Below, piece by piece: positions 6,063-11,774 of a DNA stretch of 11,774 bases. Location of the stretch: contig JBBSHY010000026.1 of the NCBI GenBank assembly GCA_038232415.1, forward strand, positions 1-11,774. Direction: 5' to 3'. A program made the position numbers and the translations under genes. The notes below the pieces were generated by a model. It saw only the letters and a program-made list of their open reading frames with translations, was not told where the DNA came from and made no database searches. How positions within the stretch are numbered: position 1 is the stretch's first letter; each line of letters starts with the position of its first letter. Origin of the DNA: JBBRXZ01 sp038232415 (GTDB lineage: Bacteria > Patescibacteriota > Saccharimonadia > Saccharimonadales > UBA4665).

Positions 6063-6991
6063 AAACCCAGCCCTTTAAATTCGCATTTTTCCAAGATAGT
6101 TTTGTTCCATTAGAAGATGCTAAGCTGTCGATCATGACCAATGCCCTGCAATACGGCACAAGTTTTTTCGGCGGTATTCGGGCCTACTACAACGACGATG
6201 ATAAGTCTCTCTACGTTTTTCGAATTGAGAGCCACTGCGAGCGCTTTGTGAACTCTGCCAAGCTGCTGGGCGTCACACTGCCCTACTCCGCCAGCGACCT
6301 CCACGGCATTATTATAAAACTGATAAAAATGAATAATCCTGATACAGATGTTTACCTGCGCCCTTTTGCCTATGTCGGCAACACCGAGCTTGGGCCTAAC
6401 CTGGCTAATACAACCATGGACTTCGCGTTGTACATGATCCCTCTTAAAGAGTACATGCCGGTTAGTAAAGGCCTGTCTCTGGTTATTTCCAAATGGCAGC
6501 GCGTGCCAGACAGCGCCATCCCCACCCGCGCCAAAGCCTCCGGCGGTTATATAAACTCCGCTCTGGCGCGCAAAGAAGCCACCGATGGTGGCTACGACGA
6601 GGCCATATTATTACGGCAAAACGGCAATATAAGTGAGGGGTCAGCCGAGAACATCTTTATTGTACGCGGCAATAAGGTCATTACCCCTGCCCTTTCCGAG
6701 GATATACTCGAAGGCATAACTCGCCGCTCTATCATCCAATTATGCCAGGACCAGGGCATTACTGTAGATGAACGTGTGGTTCCCAAGGATGAATTACTGC
6801 AGGCAGACGAGGTTTTCCTGACAGGCACGGGCTGCCAGGTAGCATGGGTCCACAGCATAGATAAGAGCGTGATAGGCAAAGGTAAAATCGGCCCCATAAC
6901 CGCCAGCCTGCAGAAGAAGTATTTTGACATTGTCCGCGGCGTCGACCCCGACCACAGCGAATGGCGCACCAGACTGGATCTCCAGAAATAA
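6059..6991 (+). CDS. ilvE: Branched-chain amino acid aminotransferase (PLP, fold type IV)
   Basis: Transfers the amino group from glutamate to 2-oxoisovalerate, 2-oxo-3-methylvalerate and 2-oxoisocaproate, the last step to Val, Ile and Leu. 310 aa, the usual length. Landmarks: SIMTNALQYGTSFFGGIRAY at 24-43, the PLP-binding Lys159 in TRAKASGGYINSALARKEA, the cofactor-contacting ISEGSAENIF with Glu193 and Asn198, and the phosphate-loop region ILEGITRRSI and FLTGTGCQV near the end. Lys159 and Glu193 fall close to the E. coli IlvE positions. The start overlaps the ilvD stop as ATGA, and GGGAGGAG (6049-6056) lies just upstream inside ilvD. It is the last gene before the leucine attenuator; the next promoter begins two bases after its stop codon. 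D-amino acid transaminase and aminodeoxychorismate lyase share the fold, but context favours IlvE. Confidence 0.94.
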   Translation: MKTQPFKFAFFQDSFVPLEDAKLSIMTNALQYGTSFFGGIRAYYNDDDKSLYVFRIESHCERFVNSAKLLGVTLPYSASDLHGIIIKLIKMNNPDTDVYLRPFAYVGNTELGPNLANTTMDFALYMIPLKEYMPVSKGLSLVISKWQRVPDSAIPTRAKASGGYINSALARKEATDGGYDEAILLRQNGNISEGSAENIFIVRGNKVITPALSEDILEGITRRSIIQLCQDQGITVDERVVPKDELLQADEVFLTGTGCQVAWVHSIDKSVIGKGKIGPITASLQKKYFDIVRGVDPDHSEWRTRLDLQK

Positions 6992-6992
6992 G

Positions 6993-7021
6993 TTGACGCG
7001 AGGTACCGGGTTTGCTACGAT
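6993..7021 (+). promoter_or_regulatory. Sigma70-type promoter of the leu operon
   Basis: TTGACG (6993-6998), 17 bases, then TACGAT (7016-7021), with TGC just before the -10 giving an extended -10 element. The predicted start is near 7028-7030, two to four bases before the leader-peptide ATG at 7032. The -35 hexamer and spacing are the same as at the ilv promoter. Confidence 0.75.
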
Positions 7022-7031
7022 TATCGGTGAG

Positions 7032-7082
7032 ATGAGTAAATTTTGTGTCACTAGCCCAAACCTCCTACTCCTAAATTTTTAG
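7032..7082 (+). CDS. leu attenuator leader peptide (16 aa, four consecutive Leu)
   Basis: The frame ATG 7032 to TAG 7080-7082 encodes MSKFCVTSPNLLLLNF. Codons 11-14 (7062-7073: CTC CTA CTC CTA) are four successive leucines, as in the E. coli leu leader peptide. The leucine codons form the left arm of the first leader hairpin, so a ribosome stalled there for lack of leucyl-tRNA would free the antiterminator. The ATG is at or within a few bases of the predicted transcript start; GGTGAG (7026-7031) touches the ATG and is too close to act as a ribosome site. Probably a control element rather than a functional peptide. Confidence 0.85.
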   Translation: MSKFCVTSPNLLLLNF

Positions 7083-7122
7083 GCAGGCGGAGCTACGGTT
7101 TTACACAAAAAAATGTCCGCCT
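7062..7122 (+). promoter_or_regulatory. leu attenuator: protector hairpin and antiterminator
   Basis: Hairpin 1:2 pairs CTCC (7062-7065) with GGAG (7089-7092), CT (7068-7069) with AG (7085-7086) and CCTAA (7070-7074) with TTAGG (7079-7083), about 11 pairs around an ATTT loop. Antiterminator 2:3 pairs AGGCGGA (7085-7091) perfectly with TCCGCCT (7116-7122). Terminator 3:4 uses the same CCGCCT with a second AGGCGG (7127-7132). The duplicated AGGCGG is what makes the structures mutually exclusive. The leucine codons lie exactly in the left arm of 1:2, and the leader stop codon within its right arm, matching the classical leu/his/trp attenuation design. Confidence 0.82.
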
Positions 7123-7139
7123 AAGGAGGCGGTTTTTTT
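7117..7139 (+). terminator. Intrinsic terminator of the leu attenuator, overlapping the permease ribosome site
   Basis: CCGCCT (7117-7122), AAGG loop (7123-7126), AGGCGG (7127-7132) form a perfect stem followed by seven Ts that run up to the ATG at 7140. Seven As (7107-7113) precede the stem, so it could also stop transcription from the other strand. AAGGAGG (7123-7129), ten bases before the ATG, is the ribosome site of the next gene and lies in the loop and right arm. It would also end read-through transcripts from ilvE when leucine is sufficient. Confidence 0.85.
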
Positions 7140-7973
7140 ATGATTACGACAGCCATCATTTCATTTAGAGAATTCCTGGAAGCCTTTTTAATCATGGGCG
7201 TTTTCTGGGGGCTTTCACGCAGCCTGAAATTGGGGCGTGAAAAAGAGATAGGCCTGGCTGCGGCAGCGGGTTTTGGCGCCGCATTTGTGTTGGTCGTCAT
7301 CACCTTCGTATTCGGTAGTAGCGCCCGGGCTATCCTGACACATGAACATGCTGAACTGCTGGGAAGTTATCTGCAGGTCTTTTCCGGCTGTTTTCTGGTG
7401 TATGTTATCTTTTCGCTCCATAAAGCGCTACATAATCAAAAGATGTCTGTTATAACCGAAGCCGCGTCCAAGTTGAAACAGAATGCCTTTGATATGTCGC
7501 TGTTTGCAATTATTTTCTTATTCGTCTTCCGGGAAGGCTTCGAGATCGCTTTATTTACGGCAAGTACCTCGCTATTCTCGGTTTTCTTCCAAAATGTACT
7601 AGGTTTGATTATTGGCTTCTTGGTTGCCAGTAGCATCGGGATCGGCACTAGTTTTGCCTATGTTAAGTTTCCCATTAAGCGTGTTTTCCAAGCCACTGAA
7701 TATTTAATTATCCTATTGGGTGCAGCTATGTTTCAAACCGGAGCCACTGAACTTATTCAACAGTATTGGCACATTAAGCTATCTGCAATTATTCCCATGG
7801 CAGCATCTTTCCTGCCTAATGCTGACAGTGTTGTTGGACACGCCATACAAACTTTTACCGGCATTGACCGCCAATTCAGTCTGGCCCGGCTGGCTATTAT
7901 GGCCGGCTATGTAATTAGCGTTTACTTGTTATTTCTTAAAAAGAATGGGACGCAGGCGATACGTGAAAAATAA
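7140..7973 (+). CDS. FTR1/EfeU-type iron permease
   Basis: Predicted integral membrane protein of 277 aa, the usual length for bacterial EfeU/FTR1 proteins, with about seven hydrophobic segments (roughly 4-26, 36-59, 72-95, 118-141, 152-174, 182-204, 248-267). It carries the two REXXE motifs that define the family: REFLE at 10-14 and REGFE at 131-135, thought to carry iron across the membrane. In characterised systems FTR1 works with a ferroxidase or with EfeO/EfeB; no such partner is seen here. It is the first gene behind the leucine attenuator and its last 29 bases overlap leuA, so it appears to be a true member of the leu operon. The start is fixed by AAGGAGG ten bases upstream and by the first REXXE lying, as usual, in helix 1. 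Iron as substrate is inferred from the motifs; a role in feeding the Fe-S enzymes LeuC and IlvD is a hypothesis. Confidence 0.85.
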   Translation: MITTAIISFREFLEAFLIMGVFWGLSRSLKLGREKEIGLAAAAGFGAAFVLVVITFVFGSSARAILTHEHAELLGSYLQVFSGCFLVYVIFSLHKALHNQKMSVITEAASKLKQNAFDMSLFAIIFLFVFREGFEIALFTASTSLFSVFFQNVLGLIIGFLVASSIGIGTSFAYVKFPIKRVFQATEYLIILLGAAMFQTGATELIQQYWHIKLSAIIPMAASFLPNADSVVGHAIQTFTGIDRQFSLARLAIMAGYVISVYLLFLKKNGTQAIREK

Positions 7974-9453
7974 TATTATTATATTTGATACTACCCTGCG
8001 CGACGGCGAGCAAGCTCCCGGTTGCCAGCTGAATACGACTGAAAAAATTGAAATTGCCCGCATGCTGGAAGTCATGGGAGTCGATGTTATTGAGGCTGGC
8101 TTCCCAATCTCCAGCCCCGGTGATTTGCGGTCGGTTCAGGAAATTAGCCGGGCTGTACAGAAACCAACCATTGCCGCCTTGTCGCGGGCCATAAAGGGTG
8201 ACATTGATGCCGCCGCGGAATCGCTCAAATTTGCGAAACACCCACGTATTCATACATTCATTAGCAGCTCAGATATCCATATTCAGCATCAGTTTCGTTC
8301 GACGCGCGAAAAGATTCTTGAACAAGGCGTGGAGGCAATTAAATACGCCAAACAGTTCACCCCAGATGTAGAATTTTCGGCTATGGACGCCGGGCGCACC
8401 GAGAATGACTTTCTGGCAATATTCGTGGCAGCCGCCATTGAAGCCGGCGCGACTACCATCAACATTCCCGACACTACCGGTTATTGTCTGCCTGACGAAT
8501 TTGGCCGGAAAATCAAGTACCTGTCCGACCATGTCAAGGGCATTCATGATGTTATTATTTCGGTCCATTGCCACAACGACCTGGGCCTGGCGACAGCTAA
8601 TGCTATTGCCGCCGTGCAAAACGGCGCCCGGCAGCTTGAAGTGACCATTAATGGTGTTGGCGAACGCGCCGGCAATACTTCACTGGAAGAAGCGGTTATG
8701 ATCCTTAAGACCCGCGAGGATCTCAAGGCTGGTACTAACATAGACGCTACCAAAATATATCCGGCCAGCCGTCTGGTTTCCAGTCTTATGAGCATGCCGG
8801 TGCAGGCCAATAAAGCAATTGTCGGACGAAATGCTTTTGCGCACTCTTCCGGCATCCATCAAAACGGCGTGCTTAAAAATCGGCTAACCTACGAAATCAT
8901 TCGCCCGGAGGATGTCGGTATTAAAACATCGTCACTGGCACTGTCGGCCCGGAGTGGTCGTGCCGCCCTGGCTTACCACCTAAAGCGGCTGGACTATAAG
9001 GTGAGTAATGAGGAGCTGGAAGCGGTTTACCAAGAGTTTTTAGTCTTAGCCGATAAAAATAAAGCAGTTACCGACAATGACCTGCGTTTGCTTATGAAGG
9101 ATCAGGCGGTCACCGGAGGTTTTAAGCTGACCAACCTTGAGGTCACTAGCAGTACGGCCCAACCCCCGGAAGCCAAGGTCACACTGGAAGTCAATGGTGT
9201 GTCGAAAACAGCCACCGCCGGCGGTAACGGACCGGTTGACGCCGCTTTCAAAGCTATCAACAATATTTTAAAGAAGAAGGTGCGCTTAGAAGAATATGTC
9301 GTGCAAGCTATAACTGGCGGCAGCGATGACATAGGCAAGGTCCACATCCAGATTAGCCAAAAAGATACCGTTTACTATGGTTTTGGAGCCGATACTGACA
9401 TACTGGTAGCATCGGTGAAAGCCTATCTTGACGCTTTAAGCAAAGCTGCATAG
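7945..9453 (+). CDS. leuA: 2-isopropylmalate synthase
   Basis: Condenses acetyl-CoA with 2-oxoisovalerate, the first committed step to leucine. 502 aa. TIM-barrel catalytic domain: IIIFDTTLRDGEQAPG at 11-26 (Arg19, Asp20 for catalysis and metal), the metal-binding HCHND at 208-212 and NGVGERAGNTSLEEA after it. A linker (about 310-390) leads to the C-terminal LeuA dimer domain that in the family binds leucine for feedback, with GGNGPVDAAFKAI and YYGFGADTDILVASVKAYLDAL. Its presence separates this from homocitrate synthase; citramalate synthase (CimA) is less likely given leuCDB downstream. Start is uncertain: ATG 7945 adds a basic MGRRRY extension, while GTG 7963 would place the start where most LeuA proteins begin; neither has a strong ribosome site. 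Both overlap the end of the permease gene, so translation is probably coupled. Confidence 0.93.
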   Translation: MGRRRYVKNNIIIFDTTLRDGEQAPGCQLNTTEKIEIARMLEVMGVDVIEAGFPISSPGDLRSVQEISRAVQKPTIAALSRAIKGDIDAAAESLKFAKHPRIHTFISSSDIHIQHQFRSTREKILEQGVEAIKYAKQFTPDVEFSAMDAGRTENDFLAIFVAAAIEAGATTINIPDTTGYCLPDEFGRKIKYLSDHVKGIHDVIISVHCHNDLGLATANAIAAVQNGARQLEVTINGVGERAGNTSLEEAVMILKTREDLKAGTNIDATKIYPASRLVSSLMSMPVQANKAIVGRNAFAHSSGIHQNGVLKNRLTYEIIRPEDVGIKTSSLALSARSGRAALAYHLKRLDYKVSNEELEAVYQEFLVLADKNKAVTDNDLRLLMKDQAVTGGFKLTNLEVTSSTAQPPEAKVTLEVNGVSKTATAGGNGPVDAAFKAINNILKKKVRLEEYVVQAITGGSDDIGKVHIQISQKDTVYYGFGADTDILVASVKAYLDALSKAA

Positions 9454-9462
9454 GAAGCTATT

Positions 9463-10881
9463 ATGGAGAAAACACCACCAAAAACACTTTTCGACAAGAT
9501 ATGGGACTCGCATGTGGTCTACCAGGCACCCGACTACCCTGCCGCTTTCTATATTGACGCCCATCTGATTCATGAAGTAACCTCGCCCCAGGCATTTAGC
9601 GGCCTAAAGAATCGAGATTTGCCTGTTTTCCGTACCCAGCGTACCTGGGCAACCATGGATCACAATGTTCCAACTAAAGATCAGGATCAGCCGATTGCTG
9701 AGATTCTGTCACGCCGCCAGGTAGAAATGCTCGAGCAAAACTGTAAGGATTTTGGGGTTAGGCTATACGGCCTTGGCCATCCCTATCAGGGCATAGTCCA
9801 TATAATAGGGCCCGAACTGGGTATTACCAAACCTGGAATGACAATCGTTTGCGGCGACAGCCATACCTCTACGCACGGCGCTTTTGGCGCAGTTGCCTTT
9901 GGTATAGGCACCACCGAGGTTGAGCAGGTATTAGGCAGCCAATGCGTTTTACAATACAAGCCCAAAACCATGAATATTCGTGTAGACGGCGAACTTGGCA
10001 ACGGAGTAACTTCAAAGGATATAATACTGTACATAATCTCGAAAATTTCAGCTTCGGGTGCTACCGGCTACTTTGTGGAGTATTCCGGCAATGCCATTCG
10101 TAGCTTAAGCATGGAAGCACGGATGACCATTTGTAATATGAGTATTGAGATGGGCGCCCGCGGCGGCCTGATTGCGCCAGATGATACCACTTTTGAATAT
10201 ATGAAAGGACGGAAATTCGCGCCCGCCGGTAAAGCTTGGGATAAAGCTGTAGCGTATTGGAAAACACTGCCTAGCGACCCCGGAGCTATTTACGACCATG
10301 AGCTAGTCATTGACGCAGCCGAGATCACACCCATGATTACTTATGGCACCAACCCCGGAATGGGTATGAGTATTACCGGCACTATACCCAAAGAAACCGA
10401 TTTTGAAGCCGGCAGCAAACGTGATAATTTCCGCGGCGCGCTGGAATATATGGGCCTAACAAAAGCTCAAGGCAAGCCGCTTCTCGGCCACAAGGTGGAT
10501 TACGTTTTTTTGGGCAGCTGTACAAACTCACGGATTGAGGATTACCGCGCTATTGCCGCTATAGTCAAAGGCAAGAAAAAGCCATCCGGGCTGGTAGTTT
10601 TCGTTGTGCCAGGATCAGCCCAAGTAGTCAAACAACTCCAAAAAGAAGGCTTGGACAAAATCTTCCAAGATGCAGGATTTGATGTGCGCGGAGCCGGCTG
10701 TTCAGCCTGCCTGGGTATGAATGAGGACAAGATACCAGCCGGTAAGTACTGTGTTTCTACCTCTAATCGCAATTTCCAGGGCCGCCAGGGTCCGGGGGCG
10801 CGCACTTTGCTTGCCAGCCCTATAACCGCCGCCGCCGCCGCAATTACCGGCGAAGTAAGCGATATTCGGGAGTTTTTATGA
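9463..10881 (+). CDS. leuC: 3-isopropylmalate dehydratase, large subunit
   Basis: With LeuD it isomerises 2-isopropylmalate to 3-isopropylmalate. 472 aa, the length of the bacterial class that includes E. coli LeuC (466). Aconitase-superfamily landmarks: CGDSHTSTHGAFGAVAFGIG, and three Cys that would hold the 4Fe-4S cluster, Cys353 in FLGSCTNSR and Cys413/Cys416 in GAGCSACLGMN, all close to the E. coli positions. C-terminal SNRNFQGRQGPGARTLLASP is also typical. The AGGAAG before the ATG overlaps the leuA stop codon; the gap to leuA is nine bases, and the 3' end overlaps leuD by four (ATGA). The exposed cluster makes this enzyme iron dependent and oxygen sensitive in characterised relatives. 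Confidence 0.96.
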   Translation: MEKTPPKTLFDKIWDSHVVYQAPDYPAAFYIDAHLIHEVTSPQAFSGLKNRDLPVFRTQRTWATMDHNVPTKDQDQPIAEILSRRQVEMLEQNCKDFGVRLYGLGHPYQGIVHIIGPELGITKPGMTIVCGDSHTSTHGAFGAVAFGIGTTEVEQVLGSQCVLQYKPKTMNIRVDGELGNGVTSKDIILYIISKISASGATGYFVEYSGNAIRSLSMEARMTICNMSIEMGARGGLIAPDDTTFEYMKGRKFAPAGKAWDKAVAYWKTLPSDPGAIYDHELVIDAAEITPMITYGTNPGMGMSITGTIPKETDFEAGSKRDNFRGALEYMGLTKAQGKPLLGHKVDYVFLGSCTNSRIEDYRAIAAIVKGKKKPSGLVVFVVPGSAQVVKQLQKEGLDKIFQDAGFDVRGAGCSACLGMNEDKIPAGKYCVSTSNRNFQGRQGPGARTLLASPITAAAAAITGEVSDIREFL

Positions 10882-11504
10882 AAAATAAAAACGTTAAAAA
10901 GAGGAAATTAGTCAAGATCGTATCTAGTGCCGTACCGCTGGATAAAGAAAATGTCGACACCGATCAGATCATTCCCGCCCGCTTCTTAAAAGCCACTACC
11001 CGCGAAGGTTTTGGTGAAAATCTGTTTCGCGATTGGCGTTATGACATGGAGGGCAAGCCTTACGAACATTTTGCTTTGAACCACCCTAACTACAAGGGTG
11101 AAATCATGCTGGCCGGCCGTAACTTTGGCAGTGGCAGCAGCCGCGAACACGCCGCCTGGGCACTGGCCGATTATGGATTCACAGTGGTTGTATCCAGCTT
11201 CTTCGCCGATATTTTTAAATCGAACGCTCTGAATAACAGCCTGTTGCCTGTTGAAGTCAGCGAAGACTTTCTGCGTAAAATGTTTGATCTGGTGCATGCC
11301 GACCACAAGACTATTATCGAAGTAAGCCTGGAGACTCAGACCATAAGTGTGCCAGGTTCTGATTTGACCGAACACTTCGAGATAAACCCCTATAAAAAAA
11401 TCTGCATTATGAACGGCTACGACGACATCGACTACCTGCTGAGCCTGGAAGATAAAATTGCAGCGTTTGAAACCACACGGCCTGATGACTACTCGTTAGC
11501 ATGA
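10878..11504 (+). CDS. leuD: 3-isopropylmalate dehydratase, small subunit
   Basis: Swivelling-domain partner of LeuC that completes the active site and determines substrate specificity. 208 aa, matching the LeuD class paired with E. coli-type LeuC. Landmarks: NVDTDQIIPARFLK at 25-38, AGRNFGSGSSREHAAWAL around 79-96 (substrate loop), SNALNNSLLPV, and the C-terminal DDIDYLLSLEDKIAAFE. Starts as ATGA on the leuC stop with GGGAG (10868-10872) five bases upstream; ends as ATGA on leuB. A Lys/Arg-rich N-terminus (KNKNVKKRK) is slightly longer than in many relatives. Confidence 0.95.
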   Translation: MKNKNVKKRKLVKIVSSAVPLDKENVDTDQIIPARFLKATTREGFGENLFRDWRYDMEGKPYEHFALNHPNYKGEIMLAGRNFGSGSSREHAAWALADYGFTVVVSSFFADIFKSNALNNSLLPVEVSEDFLRKMFDLVHADHKTIIEVSLETQTISVPGSDLTEHFEINPYKKICIMNGYDDIDYLLSLEDKIAAFETTRPDDYSLA

Positions 11505-11774
11505 AGAAGCATATTGCGGTTTTACCCGGCGATGGTATCGGGCCGGAGGTAACCGCCCAGGCGGTGGCGGTACTTCAAGCAATTGCTGAGAGTTTTGGCC
11601 ATAAATTTATTTTTACCAGTGGTCTGGTGGGTGCCGCGGCCATTGACGGTGCCGGTGATCCTTTCCCAGCCCAAACTAAAGAGCTCTGCGAGAACTCTGA
11701 TGCCATTCTTTTTGGCGCTATAGGTGATCCCAAATACGATGACGATCCGAAAGCAAAAATACGTCCGGAGCAAG
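11501..11774 (+). CDS. leuB: 3-isopropylmalate dehydrogenase, N-terminal part (cut by window edge)
   Basis: Oxidatively decarboxylates 3-isopropylmalate to 2-oxoisocaproate with NAD+. Only the first 91 codons are present. IAVLPGDGIGPEV at 5-17 is the signature start of LeuB/isocitrate dehydrogenase-type enzymes, and LVGAAAIDGAGDPFP, then DAILFGAIGDPKYDDDP and KIRPEQ at the end, follow the LeuB pattern (GAVGGPKWD...RPEQGLL); Asp replaces the second Gly of the usual GGPKW. Catalytic Tyr/Lys and the NAD loop would lie outside the window. The ATG overlaps the leuD stop (ATGA). Tartrate dehydrogenase is a relative, but position after leuCD decides the call. Confidence 0.93.
   Translation, partial: MKKHIAVLPGDGIGPEVTAQAVAVLQAIAESFGHKFIFTSGLVGAAAIDGAGDPFPAQTKELCENSDAILFGAIGDPKYDDDPKAKIRPEQ

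Noticed and set aside
7071..7083. CTAAATTTTTAGG-like palindrome as a protein operator.
   Set aside because: It is fully accounted for as the tip of the 1:2 hairpin of the leu attenuator.
7140..7973. The membrane protein as a branched-chain amino acid exporter or importer.
   Set aside because: The location would suggest it, but two REXXE motifs and the helix pattern are those of FTR1/EfeU, not of LIV, BrnQ, AzlCD or LeuE transporters.

Overview
The window carries a nearly complete branched-chain amino acid (BCAA) biosynthesis supercluster on the + strand: ilvB-ilvN-ilvC-ilvD-ilvE, then an FTR1-type iron permease gene, then leuA-leuC-leuD-leuB (leuB runs off the right edge). A divergent gene fragment on the - strand at the left edge (1-583) looks like the N-terminal part of a membrane family-2 glycosyltransferase. 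The sequence indicates a bacterium using the standard code (TGA is a stop at several gene ends) with sigma70-like promoters and tightly packed genes. The ketol-acid reductoisomerase is of the Bacteroidetes/fungal-mitochondrial type. I cannot name the lineage with confidence.

Layout: 1-583 glycosyltransferase fragment (-). 584-949 is an AT-rich intergenic region with inverted and tandem repeats and a clear promoter (914-942). 950-1080 is a transcription attenuator: a 22-codon leader peptide with seven consecutive BCAA codons (Val-Ile-Leu-Leu-Val-Val-Val), a UUCG-capped protector hairpin, a possible antiterminator and a U-tailed terminator. A 19-codon mini-cistron (1111-1170) with a strong ribosome site then abuts ilvB. 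ilvB to ilvE follow with abutting or overlapping junctions, apart from a 73-nt gap before ilvC. 6992-7139 holds a second promoter and attenuator, with a 16-codon leader peptide containing four consecutive Leu codons. Its terminator stem also buries the Shine-Dalgarno sequence of the iron permease gene. Permease, leuA, leuC, leuD and leuB then follow with overlaps or a 9-nt gap.

How it fits together: IlvBN, IlvC, IlvD and IlvE make valine (and isoleucine if 2-oxobutyrate is supplied; no ilvA or cimA is in the window). LeuA, LeuCD and LeuB divert 2-oxoisovalerate to leucine, with IlvE doing the final transamination. Two separate ribosome-mediated attenuators appear to tune the two halves: the first responds to all three BCAAs, the second to leucine only. 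Both leader peptides seem to start at or within a few bases of the predicted transcription start. The iron permease sits as the first cistron behind the leucine attenuator. IlvD and LeuC are both Fe-S dehydratases, so a link between leucine demand and iron supply is plausible but inferred.

The most noteworthy content is the pair of attenuators, neither preceded by a conventional ribosome site for its leader peptide, and the leucine-controlled iron permease. No tRNA, rRNA, CRISPR array or insertion sequence was recognised.
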